A program made the translations under genes and the position numbers. DNA of 64,000 bases from Gemmatirosa kalamazoonensis. Its GTDB lineage: Bacteria > Gemmatimonadota > Gemmatimonadetes > Gemmatimonadales > Gemmatimonadaceae. The stretch lies in assembly GCF_000522985.1 (NCBI RefSeq), contig NZ_CP007129.1:744001-808000 (forward strand), given 5' to 3'. Of the stretch, positions 53,807 to 60,520 are shown piece after piece; position 1 is the stretch's first letter; every line of letters starts with the position of its first letter. Below the pieces are notes generated by a model. It did no database searches and had not been told where the DNA came from. It worked only from the letters and a program-made list of their open reading frames with translations.

Positions 53807-53830
53807 CGGAGCGCCGTCAGCTGCAACGAT
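53807..53830 (-). other. attC-like arm upstream of YdeI-like gene
   Basis: Read leftward, GGGCTCACGAATCGTTGCAG then CTGACGG. This keeps the AATCGTTGCAGCTGACGG block of the other arms but the core has decayed from GCCTAAC to GGCTCAC. Confidence 0.45.
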
Positions 53831-53959
53831 TCGTGAGCCCGTCGCGAGGTATGATCCGGGCCCATAGGTAACGGAACATTGTCGGGTGATGGGTGACGCT
53901 CGCCAGCCTATGGGCACCGGCCGGGACGGAGGCGCCCATGCCGTGGAGCGATCACCCCG

Positions 53960-54231
53960 ATGGACGCGCGGCTGCGCTGCATCGCCGACGGGCGCGGCGG
54001 GGCGGCGCGACTGATTCACGACGGGGCATACGAGTGGATCGTCGTCGACCGACGACTGCTTGCGCGCCTCGTCCGGCGCGCCTCGTCCGGCCCGCCTCGG
54101 CGACACTCGCGTTCGCGATCGAGTTCGTGGTGCCGGACGTCGCGGCGTGGGACGTGCGCCTGACGATCGCGCGAGAGCTGCGCCGCGTGCTCGGGTCCCG
54201 AGCGGCGTCCGCGTTACGAATGGACGCTTGA
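53960..54231 (+). pseudogene. Small gene disrupted by a 14-bp tandem duplication
   Basis: From ATG 53960 the frame reads MDARLRCIADGRGGAARLI, then WIVVDRRLLARLVR and goes out of frame. The 14-base unit CGCGCCTCGTCCGG occurs twice in tandem (54063-54076, 54077-54090). Removing one copy restores a continuous 85-residue frame that continues PASATLAFAIEFVVPDVAAW to RVLGSRAASALRMDA and stops at 54231. No family recognised. The duplication could be reversible by slippage or recombination. It ends inside the marR promoter. Confidence 0.75.
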
Positions 54232-54256
54232 CATTACTCGTTATCACAACTATCCT
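54228..54256 (+). promoter_or_regulatory. marR promoter with embedded operator
   Basis: TTGACA (54228-54233), exactly 17 bases, then TATCCT (54251-54256): a near-consensus sigma-70 promoter. The spacer holds TCGTTATCACAAC, the same word as at 54781, 58200 and 58281. A repressor bound there would block RNA polymerase, so MarR autoregulation is likely. Confidence 0.8.
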
Positions 54257-54303
54257 TATAAGGGAATCAGACAGGTCGCGATCACGAACCTGGGAGCCGA
54301 GCC

Positions 54304-54747
54304 ATGCCGAAACGTCGATTCGAGACGCCGCCGTTGCTGGCGTTCGACCTGCTCCTGCGGACGGCGCTCGAGCTCGACCTGCAGCTCGGTCAGGCGCTCC
54401 GGCCGGCCGAGGTCACGCCGGCGCAGTACAACGTGCTCCGCATCCTGCGCGACGCGGGGCGGCAGGGCACGGCGTGCAGCGAGATCGCCGAGCGCCTCGT
54501 GCGCCCCGACCCGGACGTGACGCGGCTGCTCGATCGGCTCGAGGCGCGGGGGTTCGTCACCCGCGCGCGGGACACCGAGGACCGCCGCGTGGTGCTCGCC
54601 CGGATCACGCCCGAGGGGCTCGCCGTGCTCGACAAGCACGGCGCCGCGATCGCCGCGCTCCACGCGGAGCAGTTCAGCCGGCTCGACGCGGACGAGTTCG
54701 ATACGCTCGGCGCGCTCCTCGAGAAGCTGCACGGCGGGGATCGCTGA
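54304..54747 (+). CDS. MarR-family transcriptional regulator
   Basis: 147 residues with the winged helix-turn-helix: TPAQYNVLRILRDAG, ACSEIAERLVRPDPDVTRLLDRLEARGFVTR (recognition helix), and the wing DTEDRRVVLARITPEGLAVL. GGGAG precedes ATG 54304. Its binding word recurs upstream of itself, of the next unit at 54818 and at 58.2 kb. Probable sensor of a small ligand or oxidant; the ligand is unknown. Confidence 0.92.
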   Translation: MPKRRFETPPLLAFDLLLRTALELDLQLGQALRPAEVTPAQYNVLRILRDAGRQGTACSEIAERLVRPDPDVTRLLDRLEARGFVTRARDTEDRRVVLARITPEGLAVLDKHGAAIAALHAEQFSRLDADEFDTLGALLEKLHGGDR

Positions 54748-54780
54748 TCCCACATGTATTCGGCGCGCCGTCCCATTTAT

Positions 54781-54793
54781 TCGTTATCACGAC
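54781..54793 (+). promoter_or_regulatory. Second MarR-type operator
   Basis: TCGTTATCACGAC, part of the palindrome GTCGT-N4-ACGAC, lies 34 bases after the marR stop and just before AAGGAGGG and ATG 54818. It is followed by AAACCCTACAAGG, alignable with TATCCTTATAAGG of the marR promoter, so a second promoter probably serves the downstream genes. Confidence 0.7.
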
Positions 54794-54817
54794 AAACCCT
54801 ACAAGGAGGGATAGCCG

Positions 54818-55147
54818 ATGTCAGCCATCCACGCCACGCACCACGCGCACGCGCCTGACGGTCCCCGCTTCTCGGCGAGCGACCGGCCGCTGCCGCCGAC
54901 CGAGTCCCGTACCACGTGGAGAGCCCGGGCATGGCTATGGGGGTCGATCGTCGTGGTCTACGCGCTCGCGGCGCTCGCCATCGTGGCGCCCACGATGACG
55001 CTCGCCCTGCTGTTGGGCGCCGCCGTCGCCGGCGCCGTGATCTGGATCATGTTCCGACTGCTCGACCGACGGGTGAAGTCGCTCGGTGCGGAGCCGTCCC
55101 GCGCGCGCCATGCCTGGCCCCATCGCGCCACGCGGAGGGACGCATGA
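54818..55147 (+). CDS. Small membrane protein, MarR-controlled
   Basis: 109 residues. A polar, His-rich N-terminus (MSAIHATHHAHAPDG) is followed by two helices (about 42-60 and 63-80) and a basic tail. No family recognised. AAGGAGGG is 8 bases upstream of the ATG. Its TGA overlaps the ATG of the baeRF-like gene. Confidence 0.7.
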   Translation: MSAIHATHHAHAPDGPRFSASDRPLPPTESRTTWRARAWLWGSIVVVYALAALAIVAPTMTLALLLGAAVAGAVIWIMFRLLDRRVKSLGAEPSRARHAWPHRATRRDA

Positions 55148-56288
55148 TGACGCCGCGCGAGCTGGCCGCTTTCGCACGCGAGGGCGCAGGGGCCCGGACG
55201 CTCTCCGTCTATCTCGACGCGCGCGTGACCGACCCGGCGATGCGAAATGCCTGGCGTCCCGCGCTGACGACGGCGCTGCGCGACGCCCGGGCCGCGGTCG
55301 CCGACGAGCGCGAGCGCGCCGCGTTCGACCGGGCGGCGGCGTTCCTCGAGCAGCCGCTGACCGCACCCGGCGGCGTCTGGGGCGCACGTGGCTGGGTGGC
55401 GATCGCGACCGCCGACGGGCTCCGGTACGCGGCCGAGCTGCCCGTCCGGGTGCCGACGCTGGCGGTCTGGCGTTCGGGGCCGGTCGTGTCCCCGTACGTG
55501 CGCGTGTTGAAGGAGCACGTCCGGTCATCGTCGCGCTGGTCGACTCGCGCTCCGCGCGGTTCTTCCGCTACACCTGGGGCACGCTCGCGGCGCTGCCCGA
55601 AGCGACGCTGACGGCGCCGAGCGACCTCGCGGCCGCGACGCCCGGTAGCTCCGAGCTGCGCGCGACGTCGTCGCCGGCGCCGCGGGGCGCGCTCGACACC
55701 GAGCGGGCGGACCGACGGCGCGGCGCACTGTTCCGCCGCCTCGCGGCATCGATTGCCGCGCGGCTCGCGGAGCTCGCCGGCGACGACGGCTGGATCCTGA
55801 TCGGCGGGACGCGCGAGTGGGCGCGGCTCGCCGCCGGGACGCTCGCGCCGCGCTTCGCCGACCGGCTGCTCGTGAGCGCGTCGCTCGACCACGACGCGAC
55901 CGACCGCCAGATCGTGGATGCGGCGCGGGAGGCGGCGAGCGGCCTGCGGGCGATGCACGGCCGCGCCCTGCTCGACCGCCTGCTGGAGCGGATGCTCCCG
56001 CAGGGGCGTGGCGAGGTGGGCGTGCCGGCCACGCAGCGCGCGCTGCACGCTGAGGCCGTCGACCTGCTGCTCCTCTCGCCGCAGTTCCTCGAGACGGACG
56101 CGCCGGTCGCGGAGAACGCCGTGCATGCAGCGCTCGCACAGGGCGCCGACGTCGAGGTGCTCTCGGGCGAAGCGGCGGCGCACCTCGATCGGGCAGCGGG
56201 CGGGATCGCGGCGCGTCTTCGCTTCGCCATCGACGGCTCGCCCCGGCCGGACACCGGACGTGACGACAGACCTGACACCCTGAGCTGA
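55144..56288 (+). pseudogene. baeRF-like (bacterial eRF1-domain) protein, frameshifted
   Basis: The first frame (TPRELAAFAREGAGARTLSVYLDAR ... VSPYVRVLKEH) covers about 125 residues. A missing base near 55517-55522 must be supplied to continue as RPVIVALVDSRSARFFRYTWG, GWILIGGTREWARLAAGTL and the final helix. The two-part architecture and the VDSRSARFF strand resemble the bacterial archaeo-eukaryotic release-factor-like (baeRF) family, thought to act at stalled or hibernating ribosomes. Either a sequencing indel or a real loss. MarR-regulated by position. Confidence 0.72.
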
Positions 56289-56300
56289 GGAAACCCTGCC

Positions 56301-57353
56301 ATGCACGAACACCACGGCACCACGATCGCCCGGACGCCGTCGCGACTCCCGACACCGCCGCCACTCGCCCTCGATCTCAGTCACGCGGGACGACCAGTCG
56401 GCTGGGTGCGCGGCGACACGATCGGCTTCCGTGGCTTCGCGAGCAACGTGGAGGCGGCGCACGCCGCGTGGGTCGCATACCGCGCCGTCGCGCTGCGGCT
56501 CGCCAAGACCGACGGCCGCCGGCCGATTCCCGTCGACATCGGGCGCCTAACGCTGAGCGCCGGCGACGACGGCGACGACGGCGACGACCGCACCGTCGTC
56601 ATGGCCAGCGGTCAGCCGATCGCGACGCTGCTGCCGCCCGACCCCGGGAGCCGTAGCGGTGACTCGTTCGGCTTCGAGCTCCGCGTCCCCGCGCCGACGT
56701 ACGAGACGAGGATGCGCGCGATGGCGTATCTCGCGCACCGCGCGCTCCGGAAGTCGGGGGTCCGCTGGGCCCTCTGGGCGCGCGACGGTCAGCCGAGAGA
56801 GCGCCGCGGCGATGCGGTCCCGGCAGAGGCCATCACGTCACCTCGTCCGCCCCGCGCGGAGGCTCGTAGCGCGCGGCGCGCCGTGGACCGGGGCTTCGCC
56901 CTGCTCTGTCTCGCCCTCGTCGTCTCTGTCGCGCTCATCGTGCCTCGCAATGCGGTGCTCCCGCTCGGCGCCATGGTGCTCGCGGCGCTGGTGCTCGTCG
57001 GCGCGATCGAGCTGCCGCGCCGCTGGTGGGTGCGTCGCGTGCGTGCCGCCGAAGCGCGCGCGGGACTCGTCACCGTCGACCACGCCACCGCCACGCGGCG
57101 CGCGCCGGCAGCCGAACCGCAGACGCGAGGCGGTGCGCTGCGGCGGCCAGTGGCGGTCGCGGTGACCGTGACGGCGAGCGTCGCGGCGCTGCTGCTCGCG
57201 TTGGTGATGCCGGATCACCTTGCAGGCCCGGTGGGCGTGCTGGGACTGACGGGTCTCCTCGCCAGCCGGCTGTTGGCTCCGCGGCCTGGGATCCACGAGC
57301 GGGAGGAGATCGAAGCCCGACGAGAGCCTGACGAGGGCCTAACGAGAGCCTAA
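56301..57353 (+). CDS. Hypothetical membrane protein, 350 residues
   Basis: Residues 1-195 are soluble, with repeated WAL/RALRKSG segments and a DDGDDGDD acidic run. Residues 200-245 and 295-335 give about four helices (FALLCLALVVSVALIV, LPLGAMVLAALVLVGAIEL, VAVTVTASVAALLLALV, LLGLTGLLASRLL-type). No family recognised. Same direction and close after the baeRF-like gene. Its end holds two tandem GCCTAAC words, one giving the TAA stop. Confidence 0.6.
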   Translation: MHEHHGTTIARTPSRLPTPPPLALDLSHAGRPVGWVRGDTIGFRGFASNVEAAHAAWVAYRAVALRLAKTDGRRPIPVDIGRLTLSAGDDGDDGDDRTVVMASGQPIATLLPPDPGSRSGDSFGFELRVPAPTYETRMRAMAYLAHRALRKSGVRWALWARDGQPRERRGDAVPAEAITSPRPPRAEARSARRAVDRGFALLCLALVVSVALIVPRNAVLPLGAMVLAALVLVGAIELPRRWWVRRVRAAEARAGLVTVDHATATRRAPAAEPQTRGGALRRPVAVAVTVTASVAALLLALVMPDHLAGPVGVLGLTGLLASRLLAPRPGIHEREEIEARREPDEGLTRA

Positions 57354-57422
57354 CGGGGCGAATCGCGCCTCATGGGTCGTTGGCATCAGTGCCGTCATTC
57401 ACGTCAACCACGGGAGGCTCGC

Positions 57423-57656
57423 ATGCACGCCATCCGCGCATTCATTCGCTCGCACCTGTACGGGGCCCATGCGACGCCCCACACCACGCGTGACGCGGCC
57501 AGATCCCACACGCCCGTCGTCGCGACCAGGCCCGACGCCATGCCGCGCCGCCGCCGCGCGCGTGCGCTCACCAGGGCGCTCGTACGGGCGCTCCGGTCGT
57601 TCGATCCGCGGCACCACGGCGCGCACGCGGACTGGCCGGCGCCGGTCCCGCGCTGA
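57423..57656 (+). CDS. Small basic hypothetical protein
   Basis: 77 residues, rich in Arg, Ala and His (MHAIRAFIRSHLYGAHATPH...). No recognised family. GGGAGGC stands just before ATG 57423, the reason for this start. Could be a DNA- or ribosome-associated peptide; function unknown. Confidence 0.5.
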   Translation: MHAIRAFIRSHLYGAHATPHTTRDAARSHTPVVATRPDAMPRRRRARALTRALVRALRSFDPRHHGAHADWPAPVPR

Positions 57657-57683
57657 CGCCGAGACGGCCGGCATCGGTCACGC

Positions 57684-57880
57684 GCGACGAGCATCGTGCG
57701 GAGCTCCTCCGGCAGATTGGCCAGGAGCGGCGTCCCGATGTGCGCGGGCCCGACGCAGTTGATTCGTGGCCCCTGGGGTCCGTATTCGGCGGCCGCATTC
57801 TTGGTGAGGCCGACGACGCCGTGCTTGGCGGCCGTGTACGCGGCGTTGCCGATGGCCGCGACGGCTCCGTCGATTGGCCG
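57684..57880 (-). pseudogene. Relic of a short-chain dehydrogenase (C-terminal third)
   Basis: Leftward frame with IDGAVAAIGNAAYTAAKHG, VVGLTKNAAAEYGPQGPRIN and CVGPAHIGTPLLANLPEELR, the SDR catalytic YxxxK helix and following strand. Neither the Rossmann N-terminus nor a normal C-terminus is present; homology fades after LRTMLVAR. It begins directly after the TGA of the small gene 57881-58084 in the same frame. A clear remnant. Confidence 0.75.
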
Positions 57881-58084
57881 TCAGCCGGCCACGCGGGCGA
57901 ACGCGGGCTCGGACGGGCGGCTTGCCGGGGGACCGATGCGCAGCGGGCTCCACGAGGGCGCGTCGCTCGCCGGGAAGCTGTCCAGCGCCGCGTCGTGCAC
58001 CTCGTCCCGGTCGCGCGTCGCCGGCGTCGATGCCGGCTGCTCAGCGCGCGTGGCCAGGTCGACGGCGCGGAGGGCCGCCGTCAC
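57881..58084 (-). CDS. Small SFPASD-motif protein
   Basis: 67 residues from GTG 58084. DEVHDAALDSFPASDAPSW (about 27-45) is a short motif common to many small proteobacterial proteins of unknown function. A better-placed ATG at 58147, with GGAGACCCG just before it, is in the same frame but is followed by TGA at codon 14 (58106-58108), so the working start is uncertain. It lies downstream of two MarR-type operators. Confidence 0.6.
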   Translation of the reverse strand: MTAALRAVDLATRAEQPASTPATRDRDEVHDAALDSFPASDAPSWSPLRIGPPASRPSEPAFARVAG

Positions 58085-58199
58085 GGCGGCCCCGTAAGGC
58101 AGGCGTCACCCTTCGGACCGCCGCCAGGTACGTGTGTTGGTGTGCATCGGGTCTCCAGTTTCTCGAGTGAAGTACGATCTCGTAATCGCGCTTACGATT

Positions 58200-58292
58200 G
58201 TCGTTATCACGACTATAAGAACCGCGGGGCTGGCATTTCCAGCACACGCGGCGCAGCTGAGTTCTACCTTGTGAGTATAGTCGTTATAACAC
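58200..58292. promoter_or_regulatory. Twin MarR-type operators
   Basis: GTCGTTATCACGAC (58200-58213, perfect GTCGT-N4-ACGAC palindrome) and TCGTTATAACAC (58281-58292). The second is followed leftward by TATACT (58274-58279), a plausible -10 for the small leftward gene; the first is followed rightward by TATAAG. The region is visibly AT-richer than its surroundings. Confidence 0.7.
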
Positions 58293-58352
58293 TTAAATGG
58301 AAGGCCGGACGCGCGTCCGCGTCGCGCGAGGCGGCGATCCGGCGCCGTGGCC

Positions 58353-59036
58353 TCACGGCGTCTGATCGCGCGTCGCGCGCGGCAGCGGCGCCCGCCAGCC
58401 GCGGTAGATGGCCATGAGGCGGAGAAACAGGCAGACCGCCGCTCCGAGCAGCGTGTAGAGCGTCGGCGGGCCGTGGATGGCGTGGCCGATCGCGACGACC
58501 ACGCCGCCCGCGAGCGCCGCGACCGCGTACAGGTCGCTCCGAAGCACGAACGGCGTGTCGCGGGCGAGCACGTCGCGCACCATCCCGCCCCCGATGCCCG
58601 TGAGCATGCCCATCAACGCGGCCATCGCCGGATGAATGCCGTACACGACCGCCTTCTGCGCGCCGACGACCGCGAACAGCGCGAGGCCGATCGCGTCGAC
58701 GAGCAGAATCGGCCGCTGCCACAGCGCGATCTGCTGCGCCCAGTAGAACGTGATCACCCCGGCGGACATCGAGATGGCGAAGTAGTGAATCTCCCGCATC
58801 GCGGCGGGCGGCGTGGCGCCGATCAGGACGTCGCGCATCATCCCGCCCGCCACCGACACGACGAACGAGAGAAACAGCACGCCGAACAGGTCGAACCCCT
58901 TGCGCACGCCGAGCATCCCGCCGCTCAGCGCGAACGCGAGCGTCCCGACCCAGTCCAGCACCACGGCCGTGCGCGCGAGCAGCGCGTCGACCTCACGCGG
59001 CGCGAGCGGCAGTCCGATCCTCGGCTCGAGCATCAT
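58353..59036 (-). CDS. TRIC/UPF0126-family cation channel
   Basis: 227 residues, seven helices in two repeats, each with the conserved GGxxRD: SVAGGMMRDVLIG (about 68-80) and TGIGGGMVRDVLA (about 153-165). LDWVGTLAFALSGGMLGVRKG starts the fold. Prokaryotic TRIC proteins form trimeric monovalent-cation channels in the inner membrane. ATG 59036 overlaps the TGA of the amidohydrolase gene (ATGATG). Confidence 0.92.
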   Translation of the reverse strand: MMLEPRIGLPLAPREVDALLARTAVVLDWVGTLAFALSGGMLGVRKGFDLFGVLFLSFVVSVAGGMMRDVLIGATPPAAMREIHYFAISMSAGVITFYWAQQIALWQRPILLVDAIGLALFAVVGAQKAVVYGIHPAMAALMGMLTGIGGGMVRDVLARDTPFVLRSDLYAVAALAGGVVVAIGHAIHGPPTLYTLLGAAVCLFLRLMAIYRGWRAPLPRATRDQTP

Positions 59037-60364
59037 GTGGGACCGAGTGTCGGACCGAGTGTCGGACCGGCATCCGTGGCGCCCGTCCACGCGCCCACGG
59101 CCGCGAGCATCGCTTCGATGCCGGTACGCAGCGTGGGATCGATCACCGGCGCGAAATCCGGCGCGTGGTTGGCCGGCAGCTGGTCGAGCGTGCCGGCCGC
59201 CCGCGCCCGCTCGTACGTGGCGGGGTCGATGCCGCCGATCACCCAGAACACCGTCGGGACGTTCCACGCGGTGCCGAACAGCCCGAAGTCCTCGCTCGCC
59301 GTCGCGGGCGTGATCTCGTGCACGCGCGCCTCGCCGAACCGCGCCGCCAGTGCGGCCACCACGCGCCGCGTCGCCGCCTCGTCGTTGTGCGTGAGCGGGA
59401 ACTCGCTGAGCACCGAGAACTCCGGCGACTTGGGCGCCCCCGAGGCGGCGGCTTCCGCTTCCAGAATGCAGCGGATCGCCGCGAGCACGCGCGTGCGCAC
59501 CTCCGCCTTGAACGTCCGCACGTTCAGCCGGAGGAGCGCACGATCCGGGATCACGTTCTCGTTCATCCCCGCGCTCAGCGTGCCGACGGTCACCACGGCC
59601 GAATCGGTCATCGCCACCTCGCGCGACACGACGGCCTGCAGGCGCATCACCGCCGATGCCGCCATCACGACCGGGTCGACGCTCTTCTGCGGCATCGAGC
59701 CGTGCGCGCCACGACCGAACAGCGTCACCTCCCAACTGTCGCCCGCCGACAGCATGGTGCCGGCACGCCAGCCGATCTGGCCGGCGGAGAGCGGCATCAC
59801 GTGCTGGGCGAGCGTGACGTCGGGCTTCGGGAATCGCTGCACCATCCCGTCCTCGATCATCGCGCGGGCGCCCTGCCCGGTCTCCTCACCAGGCTGGAAG
59901 ACGGCCATGAGCGTGCCGTGCCAGGCATCGCGGTTGCGCGCGAGGATCTCGGTCGCGCCGAGCAGCCACGCCACGTGCATGTCGTGCCCGCAGGCGTGGC
60001 TGATGTACGTCGTCTGTCCGAAGCGATCCGTGCCCGTCGCCTGGCTCGCGTAGGGCAGCCCGGTGCTCTCGCGGATCGGGAGCGCGTCCATGTCGGCGCG
60101 GGCCAGAACGGTCGCTCCGTCGCCGTTGCGCAGCACGCCCACCACGCCAGTGCCGCCGACGCCCTCGGTCACCTCGTAGCCACGCTCGCGTAGCCACGAG
60201 GCGGCGATGCCCGACGTGCGATGCTCCTGCATGGAGAGCTCGGGATGCGCGTGAATGTCGCGGTAGATGCCCTCGAGCGTTGCGAGCAGCTCATCGGACG
60301 GTCCGGGCAACGGTCCGGGCAACGGGCCGGACGCTACGGCATGAAGTTCCGCATGGGAAGTCAT
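59033..60364 (-). CDS. M20-family amidohydrolase (hippurate-hydrolase-like)
   Basis: 443 residues. HAHPELSMQEHRTSG, ARADMDALPI, SHACGHDMHVAWLLGA (metal His/Asp), FQPGEETGQGARAMIEDG and GAHGSMPQKSVDP are M20D blocks; TPATASEDFGLF holds the late glutamate. It hydrolyses N-acyl amino acids or similar amides in the cytosol. ATG 60364 gives the family start. Tandem 12-bp repeats at both ends extend the protein with GPLPGPLPGP and GPTLGPTLGPT, which the fold does not need. Confidence 0.9.
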   Translation of the reverse strand: MTSHAELHAVASGPLPGPLPGPSDELLATLEGIYRDIHAHPELSMQEHRTSGIAASWLRERGYEVTEGVGGTGVVGVLRNGDGATVLARADMDALPIRESTGLPYASQATGTDRFGQTTYISHACGHDMHVAWLLGATEILARNRDAWHGTLMAVFQPGEETGQGARAMIEDGMVQRFPKPDVTLAQHVMPLSAGQIGWRAGTMLSAGDSWEVTLFGRGAHGSMPQKSVDPVVMAASAVMRLQAVVSREVAMTDSAVVTVGTLSAGMNENVIPDRALLRLNVRTFKAEVRTRVLAAIRCILEAEAAASGAPKSPEFSVLSEFPLTHNDEAATRRVVAALAARFGEARVHEITPATASEDFGLFGTAWNVPTVFWVIGGIDPATYERARAAGTLDQLPANHAPDFAPVIDPTLRTGIEAMLAAVGAWTGATDAGPTLGPTLGPT

Positions 60365-60474
60365 TCGTACCGCCACGCGCGATGCGCGAGCTCGCGATCC
60401 GACCCGTCTGCACGGTGCGGACACATGAAAGCCTCCGGTTTCGAGAGGTCGAGTGCGCCGACATGGCTTGCTCC

Positions 60475-60490
60475 GTCAGGCGTGCCTGAC
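60475..60490. terminator. Short palindrome between ftsH and M20 genes
   Basis: GTCAGGC-GT-GCCTGAC, a perfect 7-bp hairpin in the 156-base gap. Could be part of a terminator for ftsH or an operator for the M20 unit; no T run follows. Confidence 0.4.
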
Positions 60491-60520
60491 TGACACGGTG
60501 ATCGGCTCGTTCGATGCCTG

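Noticed and set aside
58106-58108. TGA read as selenocysteine
   Set aside because: No selenoprotein family resemblance, no Cys-containing homologous position recognised and no selB-type hairpin noticed after the codon.
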